DNA from: Cryptomeria japonica
Lineage: Eukaryota; Streptophyta; Pinopsida; Cupressales; Cupressaceae
Length of the DNA: 62,000 nucleotides
NCBI RefSeq assembly: GCF_030272615.1
Contig: NC_081405.1
Coordinates: forward strand, 472,678,008 to 472,740,007
Direction of reading: 5' to 3'
The notes under the pieces were generated by a model, which was not told the DNA's origin, ran no database searches, and saw nothing but the letters and a program-made list of their open reading frames with translations. The position numbers and the translations under genes were made by a program. This document shows, one piece after another, positions 1 through 9,551 of the stretch. Numbering within the stretch: the first letter of the stretch is position 1; the number at the start of each line of letters is the position of its first letter.

Positions 1-1136
1 CCATTTTCTATCTGAACCTTCCCAATTTTAAAATATTTCACCCATTTTTACCAAAATTGACTTAATTTGACCTAATTAAGGTCTTTGGATGTCAGTTTGA
101 CTAATTTTCCCTTTTAGATTTAATTAATTAAGTCCTTTACTAATTATTCTCCCTAATATTTTAGTATTTCATCGTTTAACCATCTCCTTTCACTATTAAT
201 TAAATAATTTATATTATTTAATTAAGTTCAAATTTCACACTTTGATTAAATGATTTTAATTATTTAATTAAATGTTCAATTTCTATCTCCCATAATTGAA
301 TAATTTATTTAAATTATTTAATTAGCTAATTTGTGCTATAAGTGAATAAATATCTTTATTTATTTAATTATTTATCCTAATTATCCTGCTAATTTTTGAA
401 AATGGCAACAATATCTTAGATATTTTATGATATTTTCCCTAATATCCTTCTTGATTTTTGAAAATCCAACTTTTTGGAAATATCTCATTAATCTTAATTT
501 AAAATTCAAAAATGAGGTATACATCCTTGAAAAAACTGCTCTTTGCTTTTTCTGAGCTTTTTCCTCATCTCCTCCATCCTTCGTCGAATGGTAGGTCTAC
601 CGCATGCACAATCAAGTCCATCCATTTGATAAAAAATCTTTTCGATCTTGTCCGTCTGTTGAGTCTCTGGTTTTCTATAAATTGGGACTTCTCTTTCATT
701 TGAATCAACTAACTTTCATGCATTTTCATTATTTCAAATTGTCTAGCAATCAACTAACTCTCAACATTGTCATTTTGTCCAATTAACAATCTAACTTTCG
801 AGCATATTAGCCTTCTAGCAATTAGCATCATCAGTTTGTTGAAATCTGTTCGACCTTAGAATCTCACTTTTGAGTTATCCTTGCTATCACCCTTGCTTTC
901 ATTTATAATTGTACCTACACAATGAGAGAGATCAAATTAGAGTAGAAATAAAGGACAACAAAGCCACATTGAAGGAATGGTAATATGTACATTTAATTCT
1001 CATGTTTTATTTCAATATGTCTATTGGTAGGATTATGATAGATTAACATAGTTGTTTCAGAATTTTGCGATTTGCTTCAGATTATGCTTTGGTTTGATTT
1101 CTCTAATCTAACCTCGAAATATTTTCTTGATCTATA
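1..1136 (+). repeat. Outer-RT left LTR, truncated by window start
   Basis: This stretch matches 30233-31311 almost throughout, with many substitutions and small indels. It ends at CTATA (1132-1136), where the right copy has CTACA, the expected inverted partner of the TGTAG start. The sequence is AT-rich with repeated ATTTAATTA blocks. The short reading frames inside it are not coding. Confidence 0.8.
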
Positions 1137-1160
1137 TTTGGTGAACTTGGCATGAAACAT
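1137..1160 (+). other. candidate primer-binding site of Outer-RT
   Basis: Directly after the LTR end comes TTTGGTGAACTTGGCATG. A TGG start two bases inside the LTR border is the usual position of a tRNA primer site. I cannot name the tRNA, and the match is unverified. Confidence 0.3.
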
Positions 1161-1261
1161 GTGTCTAATTTGACATCTCTTTGAGTTTCTGATCATTTGC
1201 AGGTGAGAAGCAATTTTCCATCAAAAATCAAGACTTCCATCTTTCGTGCCTCCAAAGTTAA

Positions 1262-1600
1262 GACTTGTGTTGTTCGTCTATGAAACTGTACACTTGGTCA
1301 AATTACCAGTACATTTGGTCTATGAAACTACATGCTTGATCTATAAAACCACGCACTTAGTCAAGTTAGTAGTGCAGTTGGTCTATGAGACTATGCACTT
1401 GGTCAAATTAGTAGTGCAGTTGGTCTATGAAATTGTTCACTTGATCAAATTAGCAGTATAATTGGTCTATGAAATTGTGCACTTTGTCAAAGTAGTAGTG
1501 TAGTTGGTCTATAAAGTAGTGTGATTGTTTCATAAAGCAGTGTGTTTGGTTCATAAAGCAGTGCAGTTGGTTTTTGAAGATCTAACATGTGCATGCAAGA
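1262..1600 (+). repeat. 42-bp tandem repeat, first block
   Basis: About eight degenerate copies of a 42-bp unit containing TTGGTCTATGAAACT and CACTTGGTCAAATTAG. Because 42 is divisible by three, a spurious repetitive frame (LVYETMHLVKLVVQ-like) stays open. The block sits in the 5' leader of Outer-RT and reappears at 2429-2553. Confidence 0.8.
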
Positions 1601-1675
1601 TTTTGTGATGATTTTAATGTCTTTCTCATCAAATTTATTTATTAAGGGTTTAAAATGAACAACAAATCTCACATA

Positions 1676-1975
1676 GCTCTAATTAGGAGGCTAATTGAAC
1701 TTTCAATTTCAAGTTACAATCTTCATCTAGTCCTAATTAGGAGGCTAATTGAAAATTCAATTTCAAGTTATAATCTTTATCTAGTCCTAATTAGGAGGCC
1801 AATTGAACTTTTAAATTCAATTTACAATCTTCATTTAGATCTAATTAGGAGGCTATTTGAGTTTCAATTCAAGTTTTCAATCCTCATCCTAGTCCTAATT
1901 AGGGGTTCAATTAACTTTTATTTCCGTTTACTACTTTCACCTAGTTCTAATTAGGAGGTCAATTCACTATTTTGC
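1676..1975 (+). repeat. 54-bp tandem repeat
   Basis: The motif CTAATTAGGAGG recurs at 54-bp steps (AATTAGG at 1681, 1735, 1789, 1843, 1897, then about 1949), giving nearly six units. The spacing is a multiple of three, so the open frame across it is an effect of the repeat and not evidence of a protein. Confidence 0.85.
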
Positions 1976-2035
1976 TTCCAGTTGCAATCTCACATAGCTC
2001 AAACAAGAGGGTTTCAATTTCAAGAATGTATCAAA

Positions 2036-2305
2036 ATGGTTCTCCTTGGTGAGGACAATTTCCCTGTGCTTCAAACCAACCTATGTTTTCAAGACAAACA
2101 AGAAGGCATTATCACCGAGTTAAATACCCTTGCTTGAAACACAAAAACTAGCTTCAAAGATTACATGTACACAAATTATGTGTTAGACAGAGAGGAAGAA
2201 TAAGCACAAAATCTCGAAGAAGCTCTACATAGAGAAAGAGAGCAATAAAGACAATGAGAACTAGAGAGACAAAAATATTTTCAATTAGATCCTGCACCTC
2301 CTTAA
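2036..2305 (+). pseudogene. gag-like N-terminal remnant of Outer-RT
   Basis: One frame runs from an ATG at 2036 to a TAA at 2303-2305 with four in-frame stops and no frameshift. It is rich in Glu, Arg and Gln near its end (HREREQ, ELERQKYFQLDPAPP), as in coiled-coil N-terminal parts of plant gypsy Gag proteins. The uninterrupted frame suggests about 89 codons of a formerly coding sequence. I see no CCHC zinc knuckle. The Gag assignment rests on position and composition only. Confidence 0.45.
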
Positions 2306-2428
2306 TAAGATTTTACACTTGTTTTTCATCAATTTCACTTATTTGATGCTTAATTTTCTATTTTACATCCCCAATTTTTGAAATTGAGTGAAATTTCTCT
2401 CTAATTTGTGAGAGTAGCTAAGAGCTAC

Positions 2429-2553
2429 GTAGTTGGTCTATGAAACTATGCACTTGGTCAAATTAGCAATGCATCTGGTCTATAAAACTATGCATGTGGT
2501 CAAATTGGTAGTGCACTTGGTCAAAACTATTGTGCAGTTGGTCTCTGAAGCTA
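2429..2553 (+). repeat. 42-bp tandem repeat, second block
   Basis: Three degenerate copies of the same TTGGTCTATGAAACT / CACTTGGTCAAATTAG unit as at 1262-1600, separated from it by the gag remnant. Confidence 0.7.
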
Positions 2554-3879
2554 CACATAGTTGGTAGGTATAAGAAATTTGTAGATTAGGGTTTTGTCAA
2601 TTGATTTTCAAAGCTTTCAATTTGATTTGACCATAAGATTTCAAGGGTTACTAGTCTGTTTGTGTAGCATCTTGGCATTTATGGGATGAATATTAAAACA
2701 TATCAAACTACTAATTTGTTTGGAGCAGGACAATTGTCAAAGACTAAAAGCTCAAACAAATTTATGTGATTGATTTTCCATTAGATTAGCTCACAACTGA
2801 ATTTTCTTAATGGGAATTGACATGGATTGTCTTTTGTTTATCTTATCTCACAACTGCTTTGTTTAAAGTAAAGGAACCTCTATCTTCTATGTTTTGAGCA
2901 CTTTATCATTTTTTAGGGTGGGCACACTATTGCATCAAGTATCTTTCCACCCGCCTTCAAGGTCTTGGGAGAAAGAGAAAGGTGATAACAACACCCACTT
3001 TTCTTTTTTGGTAGAGAAGTATTTTTTTGGGTATTTCATCACCTCACAGGGGTATTTCAAAATAGGAATAGACCTGGGGATTTCATCACCTCTTATCGAT
3101 TTCTGAGCGGTATCTCTCTTTGGGGTGCTATATACAAGGATTTTCCAAATGGTTGCTAGCAGTTGGAGTGCAATATGAATTCGGGTCTTCCGATAAGGGT
3201 TGTCAGAGCTTTAAGTAGGTCTCTTTGTGACATCCACATACCAGCTTTGTTCCTTAAAGAATTACTATGAACCACTATTTTAGTAGCCCAAATCCCTTTT
3301 CTTGTTGGTGCAAGAGGTCGAACCTTCGAAGCAGCCCCACATTGCTACTATTCATTGTAGAGAGATTTCCCTTGGTTCATAAGGTCTTTGGATCTTTGAC
3401 GTATGAGATTTTGGTGTGCCTGAGAAGTGTGTGTCATGTAAGGGGGATCCAGTGCCACCAAAATATATTTCTGTATGCTTTGTTTTAGTATCTAGATTGA
3501 TTCGAGTGGGGACTCAACAAGTAGTATCCTCTTTCTAGCCTAGGAAGTGCATGATTCAAAAGTGCTTTTATTTGTTCATACGAGTAAAATATGGGCTAAG
3601 CTAGGCCCCTTTTAGTGTCAACTTTGAGTGTGTTTTAGAGTCAAGTTAAACATCCATTTTTGTCTTGTGTGTCTTTTGTGACTGTTCATAAACATTGTCA
3701 TTTTAGAAAATTGAAAACTTGTCCAAAGACTTCAAACATTCTGAGCAATCAGATCAAACACTTGTCCAAAAGACTCCAAAGCAATCCAAAAATCACTACT
3801 TGTCCAATAACCTTCAAACATTGAGAACCCCAAATAATCTCAAATATTGCAACATCACGTGGGAAACATAAAATTGTCT
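2554..3879. other. unassigned interior of Outer-RT
   Basis: No domain, splice pattern or repeat structure is recognisable here. Short frames at 2894-3106 and 3267-3488 show no motif I know. It is most likely decayed retroelement interior. Confidence 0.5.
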
Positions 3880-4125
3880 CAACTTTGCATTAAGTTCCAT
3901 CTTAGTTTCATTTTCATTTATCATTTTCATTATCCTTATCTTAGATTCATTATCATTATCCCTATTCCTAGGTTCATTTATCATTGTCATTATCCTTATC
4001 TTAGAGTCATTGTCATTATCCCTAGTCCTAGGTTCAATTATCATTGTCATCATCCTTACCTTAGGTTTATATCATTGTCATTATCCTTATCTTAGATTCA
4101 TTATCATTGTCATATCATTAGTCCA
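3880..4125 (+). repeat. 60-bp tandem repeat (CATTATCCTTATCTTAG)
   Basis: The phrase CATTATCCTTATCTTAG recurs at about 3929, 3989, 4049 and 4079, alternating with CCTAGTCCTAGGTTCA. The period is 60 bp with a 30-bp sub-period at the end. The opposing open frames across it come from the repeat. Confidence 0.75.
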
Positions 4126-4261
4126 TTAGCACATATCATCACCTTTCTCCATATTGTTTTCTTATTGTCAATATTCACATTGAACTTAGATCCTAAAATT
4201 ATATTTTTGAAAATCTAATGGATGTACCAGCTCTTCTCTAAAAAATTTACATGAGACACCA

Positions 4262-5990
4262 ATGTCAAACGATAAAAAAAATCAAACCTCATTCAATCAA
4301 GTCTCAAATCAAATCTCATTTGATCAAGTTCCAAATCAAACCTGGTTCAATCAAGTCCCAAATCGAGCCTTAGTAGAACAACCCTCATATCAAACTCCAT
4401 TCAATCATATCTCAAATCATAACTTTTTCAACCCAACACAACTAGAGTTTGGTATATTTTGTTACTACTTATTAAGTTGCCATTAGTTTTATATCCAAAG
4501 TCATTCTATTTACTCTAGTCGATTACCTCTACCGAAACATTCAGTTGGTATGCACAGAACAGTCGGTTAAAGAAGAAAGTATTCACAAAGCCCAGTATAC
4601 ACTGAGCTGTCTACCGAGCAGCAACAATGATACACCGAGTGAAATGTGTTACCAGATTCATTGAACCTAGACACACATGTGGAAACGTGTTACAAGATCG
4701 AGGAACATAGAACCGTTATCACATTGGGAATTGCACTTAAGGATTGTGTATGATTTTGAGGTCATCTAACCAATGAAATATTTTGTATGGTTATTCATTC
4801 GATAAATCATGTTTGTAAGATCAATGAATCAAATCACCGACATAAGAGAACTATTTATACAACATGGATTAAGGATAAAAGTGTGACAGAGAGAGAGATA
4901 TAGAGGTGTATGAAGCAAGACATGTGAAAGCACTGAGTGTTATGACTGTTACAGAGACCCAAAGGTCACCGAGAACGATTTCAGAGAACAGTCAAAGAAC
5001 AGAGTAAACAGAAGGGTTTACCGAGTTATTCTATGGGTTATCGAGGTATGCTACAAGCAAGGTAATATCATTTTGAGCATATAGAATCTGCTATAACATT
5101 TCAGATGTAAAGTTGCAAATATTTGTAAAGATTTTATTGTAATAATTTGAGTTGTAAGTGAAACCTTTAACAGGGTAAAAGAATCTAACAAAGTCTATAA
5201 ATTGTAAAGCCTTTAACCAGGTGCAACATTTAGAATAAGTGTTGTAAAATCCTTTAGCAAGGTAGATCTAACGATCTTGATACTCCTAATAGGGTAAGCT
5301 ATCAGAAATAGTTGAGCATGTAGCTCTAACCGAGCACTCTTTATTATTGTAGTAGTGAAGTTGTGGGTGCTATCCCCACCACAATTTTTTTCTCTAACCA
5401 AGAGTTTCTGCGTAACCAAAATATATGAGTTATGGAGTGAATCATGTATGATTGTTATTTATTTGTTTTAGCTTTATGTTATGTTGCAATAGTTTTTGGT
5501 TTATGCATAACAGTAAAGATATTGGTGTTAAAAGGTTTTGAAGTACTGATTCACCCCTCCCCTCGCAGTACATTAGCTTTCCATATTGGGCCTAACATAT
5601 TCATCAAGGATCACCAGTAAATATTGAACCAATTTTTATTCCAATACAACCAAGTGCTCCTCAAGAAATCACACAACTCCCAGTGCCACATGTAACTGTA
5701 CAAACAAGTTACCCCTACCGAGGTCACATATGATTACACAATTGACTTCACCTTCGGTTACATCACATGTCAGTGAACAACCTCTTATATCCTTAAATTT
5801 ATAACCAAGGGTTTCCCAAACAAATGCAAGTGTAGCTACTAACATGCCACCCTTTTGACATCAACCAAATGTAGTCAATGTTTTGCTTGTCACACAACAA
5901 GGCCAATCAACAAAAAACTTGCAACACACAAATGTTGGAGTGATATCACAAACAAGATCTCCCAGAAAATAAAAATGCCAACCTAAACTT
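4262..5990 (+). pseudogene. Gln/Asn/Pro-rich retroelement protein remnant, split by a solo LTR
   Basis: From 4262 the frame shows an imperfect 12-13 residue repeat (FNQVSNQISFDQVPNQ). It runs into the solo LTR at 4460 and appears to resume after 5602 with similar Gln/Pro-rich text (IPIQPSAPQEITQLPVP). Several stops and frame changes follow. It looks like a low-complexity linker of an Outer-RT Gag-like protein. No catalytic motif is visible, so the assignment is inferred from context. Confidence 0.4.
4460..5597 (+). repeat. solo LTR of the RT-17 family
   Basis: This 1138-bp block starts TGTTACT and ends CCTAACA and is the reverse complement of the LTRs at 17239-18400 and 24073-25256. It is flanked by TATTT (4455-4459) and TATTC (5598-5602), a 5-bp target duplication with one mismatch, and no internal region follows. 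It therefore arose by recombination between two LTRs of an inserted element. It includes a TATA-like CTATTTATAC near 4852 and the TGATTCACCCC motif near its 3' end. Confidence 0.85.
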
Positions 5991-6309
5991 CTCAAAAATT
6001 TGCTTCAACTTTTAGGTTATGCACAAGAGACTATTTTTGAACAAAATCATCTACCCATGTCTAGCAATGGCTTGTCCTTCCATCAAGAAATTTTTCCTCT
6101 AGTAGCCTCCATATCTCTAACCATTCCTTCATCTCCTAAAATTTCACAAGAGTAATCTACACCATCTTCATCAAATGACACATCCAATGATATAACCTCC
6201 CAAGGGCTATCCATAGTAGGTTTCCATGCTAATCTAATTCTTGATACAAGTCCCTTCCATGCTTTAGAAATGCAAGACCCAATCACACAACATGCTTCCA
6301 TTTCAAAGA

Positions 6310-7180
6310 GTCACATGCAAAGTCCATTTCCCTCGTATAAAAACATTGATTCCTTCCCAAAATCCTCTATGCATATTCAAAATCATACTCCATAGCAAGA
6401 GGATGGTCCAAATTTTTTTTTAAAAAGTCCTAAAATAGATCAAGGTCAAGATCTTAAAGCTTTCCCATTGCATCCAACATTTGCCCAAGATCTCATTTCT
6501 TTTGATGATCCCATTTTCATTGACCATCCTATCCAAAGTGATCCTTTTTTCCTCAAGAACATATTGTCCTTCCAAGTCTCATTGACACACCGCTTCCTAA
6601 GAAAGATCATGATGTCACTTTCATCCTTCCTAATGATTCTATTGAAAATTAGGAGCAAAAAACCCTTACAATGGAGTCTAATGATCCCTTTCCATGTCAA
6701 GATCAAAGTATCCCTTCACCTTCATATCTACCACAAGATTCCATCATCCCTTCATATCCCTATAAAGATCCTTCCATCCCTTCATATCCATGTCTTAATC
6801 CTCCATGTCTCCCACAAGATTCTATCTCCCTCGAATATTCCATCGATCCTCTTAGTCCCCCTCATGATCCAAATATTTTTGTGCAAGTTGTTCATGAACC
6901 CCTATGTATCAAATGGGTTTCTCCACCTTCATCCAATCCAGTTTACTCCACGAGTCTATCATTTATTTCATACCATATTCTTCTCAAAATGAACTTGTGT
7001 CTTGTTTCAAAAATAAAAAGTACCCCATTGGTAAAAAGATTTGTCAAAGAATGAATTATCAAGGCAAAGGGTTAGGCCTACGTGAAAAAAGAATTTTAGA
7101 ACCCCTCCATATCAAATAAAATCTTGATGGTCATGGCCTTGGCTATATATAGATCACTCTCAAGTCGTTGATACCCCTGT
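6310..7180 (+). pseudogene. Pro/Ser-rich region and G-patch remnant of Outer-RT
   Basis: Three overlapping frames read as one decayed protein. A Pro/Ser/Tyr-rich stretch (about 6671-6960) is followed, in another frame, by NYQGKGLGLREKRILEPL from about 7051, then a stop and DGHGLGYI. The aromatic residue, repeated GxGLG and downstream GLGY are the signature of the G-patch found between protease and reverse transcriptase in plant gypsy polyproteins. In such elements it is thought to bind nucleic acid. The reverse transcriptase that should follow is absent: the sequence runs into TIR-A at 7318 and resumes at 27007 without it. Confidence 0.55.
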
Positions 7181-7311
7181 TAAATCCCACATCCATCCAT
7201 CTAAGTCCAAATATGCATATTCCTCATCCTCCAAATCCATTTTGGGTTATCATATCCCAAAACCAAATCCTTCATCCCTTCCATCCATATTAGGTCCATA
7301 TTGAGGATCAA

Positions 7312-7317
7312 CAAAGG
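7312..7317. repeat. left target-site duplication of TIR-A
   Basis: CAAAGG directly precedes the left inverted repeat and recurs at 27007-27012 directly after the right one. If one more G/C is counted as part of the inverted repeat, the duplication shrinks to AAAG (4 bp). The sequence alone does not decide between 6 and 4 bp. Confidence 0.65.
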
Positions 7318-7365
7318 GGTAAGTGCACAAAGATGGTGGTAAAAAAGGGGGGTATAAGTGGACAC
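7318..7365 (+). repeat. left terminal inverted repeat of TIR-A
   Basis: The first 23 bp match the right end at 22 positions. After a G-rich insertion, GTGGACAC (7358-7365) matches again. Confidence 0.8.
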
Positions 7366-8177
7366 TTTTTTTCTGAAATAAGGTGAACTTGAACTTGGAG
7401 GCAAAATTTGAAAGTCATCCACTCAAGATATGAATATAATAAAAGAACAAATATTATAGTACTTTGAATCTACTTTCCAAACTACTAAAATTTTTCAAAA
7501 TTGGATAATGTTAAGGGGGTCAAATACTTCGCGCACAAAAAATAGACCCTGATTTTTTGGAAAAATATAACATAGTGTCTGACGTGCGCATCAAAAAAGT
7601 CATAGTTAGATTTAGTATTTTGACAAATCCTTTGGAAGAAAGATAGTTAAGAGTGAGCACTAGAAGATGTGTATTTTTTTGTATTTTTTTGTTAAGTATT
7701 TTTTTTTTATGATTTTTCCAATCGAGCACATCCTGAAAATTAGGTTCTTGTTCGTGCATGAAGAATAAGTTGCACTAAAAAAATTGAAAATACAATTTTT
7801 TTTTAAATTGTAAATAATCAAGTGTACTACAATAATATATAAAGTTTTTAAAATTTGGATAAGTAGATCAAAAGTTATTAAAAAAATGGTACACGTATGT
7901 CTGTGAGAACTATGGAGACACTGGTAAAAAAAATTCAATAATAATGTTATTGCTGTTCAAATTTTTTTTTAAATATATGGTTAGAAAGCTCAGAAGGTGC
8001 GTCAATATATGGTAGCAATTTTAGAAATACCCACTTGATGAAGTGTAAACCCGATGATGACAAAGTCGAGAAACTAAGTTGATAAAATAAAACACGTCAA
8101 AAAGGAGGGAAATGGAGGAAAATCAAACTTCCAAACCATAGCTTTGTCATCCAAGCCTATTTCAAAGCCTAAACAGT
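7366..8177. other. left non-coding region of TIR-A
   Basis: AT-rich DNA between the left inverted repeat and the subterminal repeats. No coding signature or tandem structure is seen; the short minus-strand frames here carry no known motif. Confidence 0.5.
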
Positions 8178-8325
8178 CAAAAGTGCATATGGGTACCTAT
8201 GGTATAAAAAGCATGTATGGGTTACTTATGGTGTAAGAAGCGTGTACGCTCTATCTTTACTATAAACAACATGTACGCTTTGTTTTTACTATAAACAATG
8301 CGTACACACTACTTTTGTTTAAAAT
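8178..8325 (+). repeat. left subterminal repeats with GCGTACGC-like cores
   Basis: Degenerate units of about 30 bp carry GCATGTATGGGTTACT, GCGTGTACGCTC, CATGTACGCTTTG and GCGTACACAC joined by (T)TTACTATAAAC. They correspond to the GTACG-containing repeats at the other end (26751-26866) and to GCGTACGGGGTAC at 9050-9235. Their position just inside each end suggests transposase or accessory-protein binding sites. Confidence 0.55.
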
Positions 8326-8525
8326 TTGAGAGTGTGTATAATATGATATTGTATATTTAATATGTGTATATACATATAATATATAATTTATATATAATAT
8401 ATAAATATATAATATATAATATTTATATATATATATATATATATGTATATAATAATATATGATATATTTTATATAATATATAATATTAAGTATATATATA
8501 CACACATATGTGTGTATGTATGTGT
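8326..8525. repeat. AT-rich microsatellite (TA)n
   Basis: Long runs of TA and ATATAT ending in a short CACACATATGTGTG run. The same kind of block precedes the CT tract in TIR-B (about 45690-45830). Confidence 0.8.
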
Positions 8526-8565
8526 ATTGTCTCCCTCTCTCCCCCTCTCAAGCGCGTACAAGGTG

Positions 8566-8602
<37 letters not shown>

Positions 8603-8644
8603 TCATCCATACCCCATCCCTCTCTCTTCTTCTCTCCCTCCCCC

Positions 8645-8715
<71 letters not shown>

Positions 8716-8760
8716 CTCCCTCCCTCCCTCTCTCCCCTTCTCCCCTTCTCCCTTCCTCCA

Positions 8761-8843
<83 letters not shown>

Positions 8844-8904
8844 TCCCCCTCTCGCCCCCCTTTCTCTCTCTCCCTCCCTCCCTACTTCTCCCTTCCTCCA
8901 TACC

Positions 8905-8979
<75 letters not shown>

Positions 8980-9030
8980 TATCTCCCTCCCTCCCTCTCC
9001 CTTTCTCTCTCCCTCCCTTTTCCTTCACAT
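8526..9030 (+). repeat. (CT)n microsatellite cluster
   Basis: At least four long CT runs (about 8563-8598, 8651-8713, 8764-8839, 8909-8974) separated by CCCTCCCT-type spacers that include repeated CCTTCCTCCATACCC. All Ser/Leu and Arg/Glu frames across it are artefacts. Confidence 0.95.
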
Positions 9031-9250
9031 TTTATTTACTACAAATAGCGCATACGGGGTACTGAGCCTATTAGTTCACTGCCTTGCCATAACATTTTTA
9101 AGGCGTAGGAGTGTGTACATGCTAATTATGAGTTCTAAGCATGTACAAGGTGAAAAAAAATACCATTGGGCTTGCCAAAATTTTAGGGACTAACAACGTG
9201 CACACAGTTACTAATATACCGCGTACGGGGTACTTAGACATAGTTTTATT
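9031..9250 (+). repeat. inner left subterminal repeats (GCGTACGGGGTAC)
   Basis: GCGCATACGGGGTACT (about 9048) and GCGTACGGGGTACTTAG (about 9221) flank two GTACATGC/GCATGTAC copies. They resemble the 8178-8325 and 26751-26866 repeats and lie about 300 bp upstream of the transposase start. Confidence 0.45.
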
Positions 9251-9551
9251 TACCCAAGAGCCTCAATGGTCTCAAAAGAAGTTTTTGAGGTCGTTGAAGG
9301 CCCCACTACAACTATGTATGCACTTCTATCACTATTTTATACATAGAAGTAAGTGAATTTTTTATTTTTGCATGATTTCAAATGATCAAATTGTTGTTCT
9401 TATTAGTTTTGTCAATATTATTGTGATTGTTTAATAGTTTTGATTCAAAAAAATAATGATAGGATGCATATTTATGGTTATTTGTTTGTTTATGAACTTT
9501 TGTTTACATATATATGTAATATGATTCTATTTAGGACAACCGATATCAACC

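Noticed and set aside
1246-1954. Repetitive frames LVYETMHLV... and LIRRLIE...
   Set aside because: Products of the 42-bp and 54-bp tandem repeats, both divisible by three.
8443-9193. Three overlapping Ser/Leu-rich frames and a minus-strand Arg/Glu frame up to 227 codons
   Set aside because: They are translations of (CT)n microsatellites; any dinucleotide repeat stays open in all frames.
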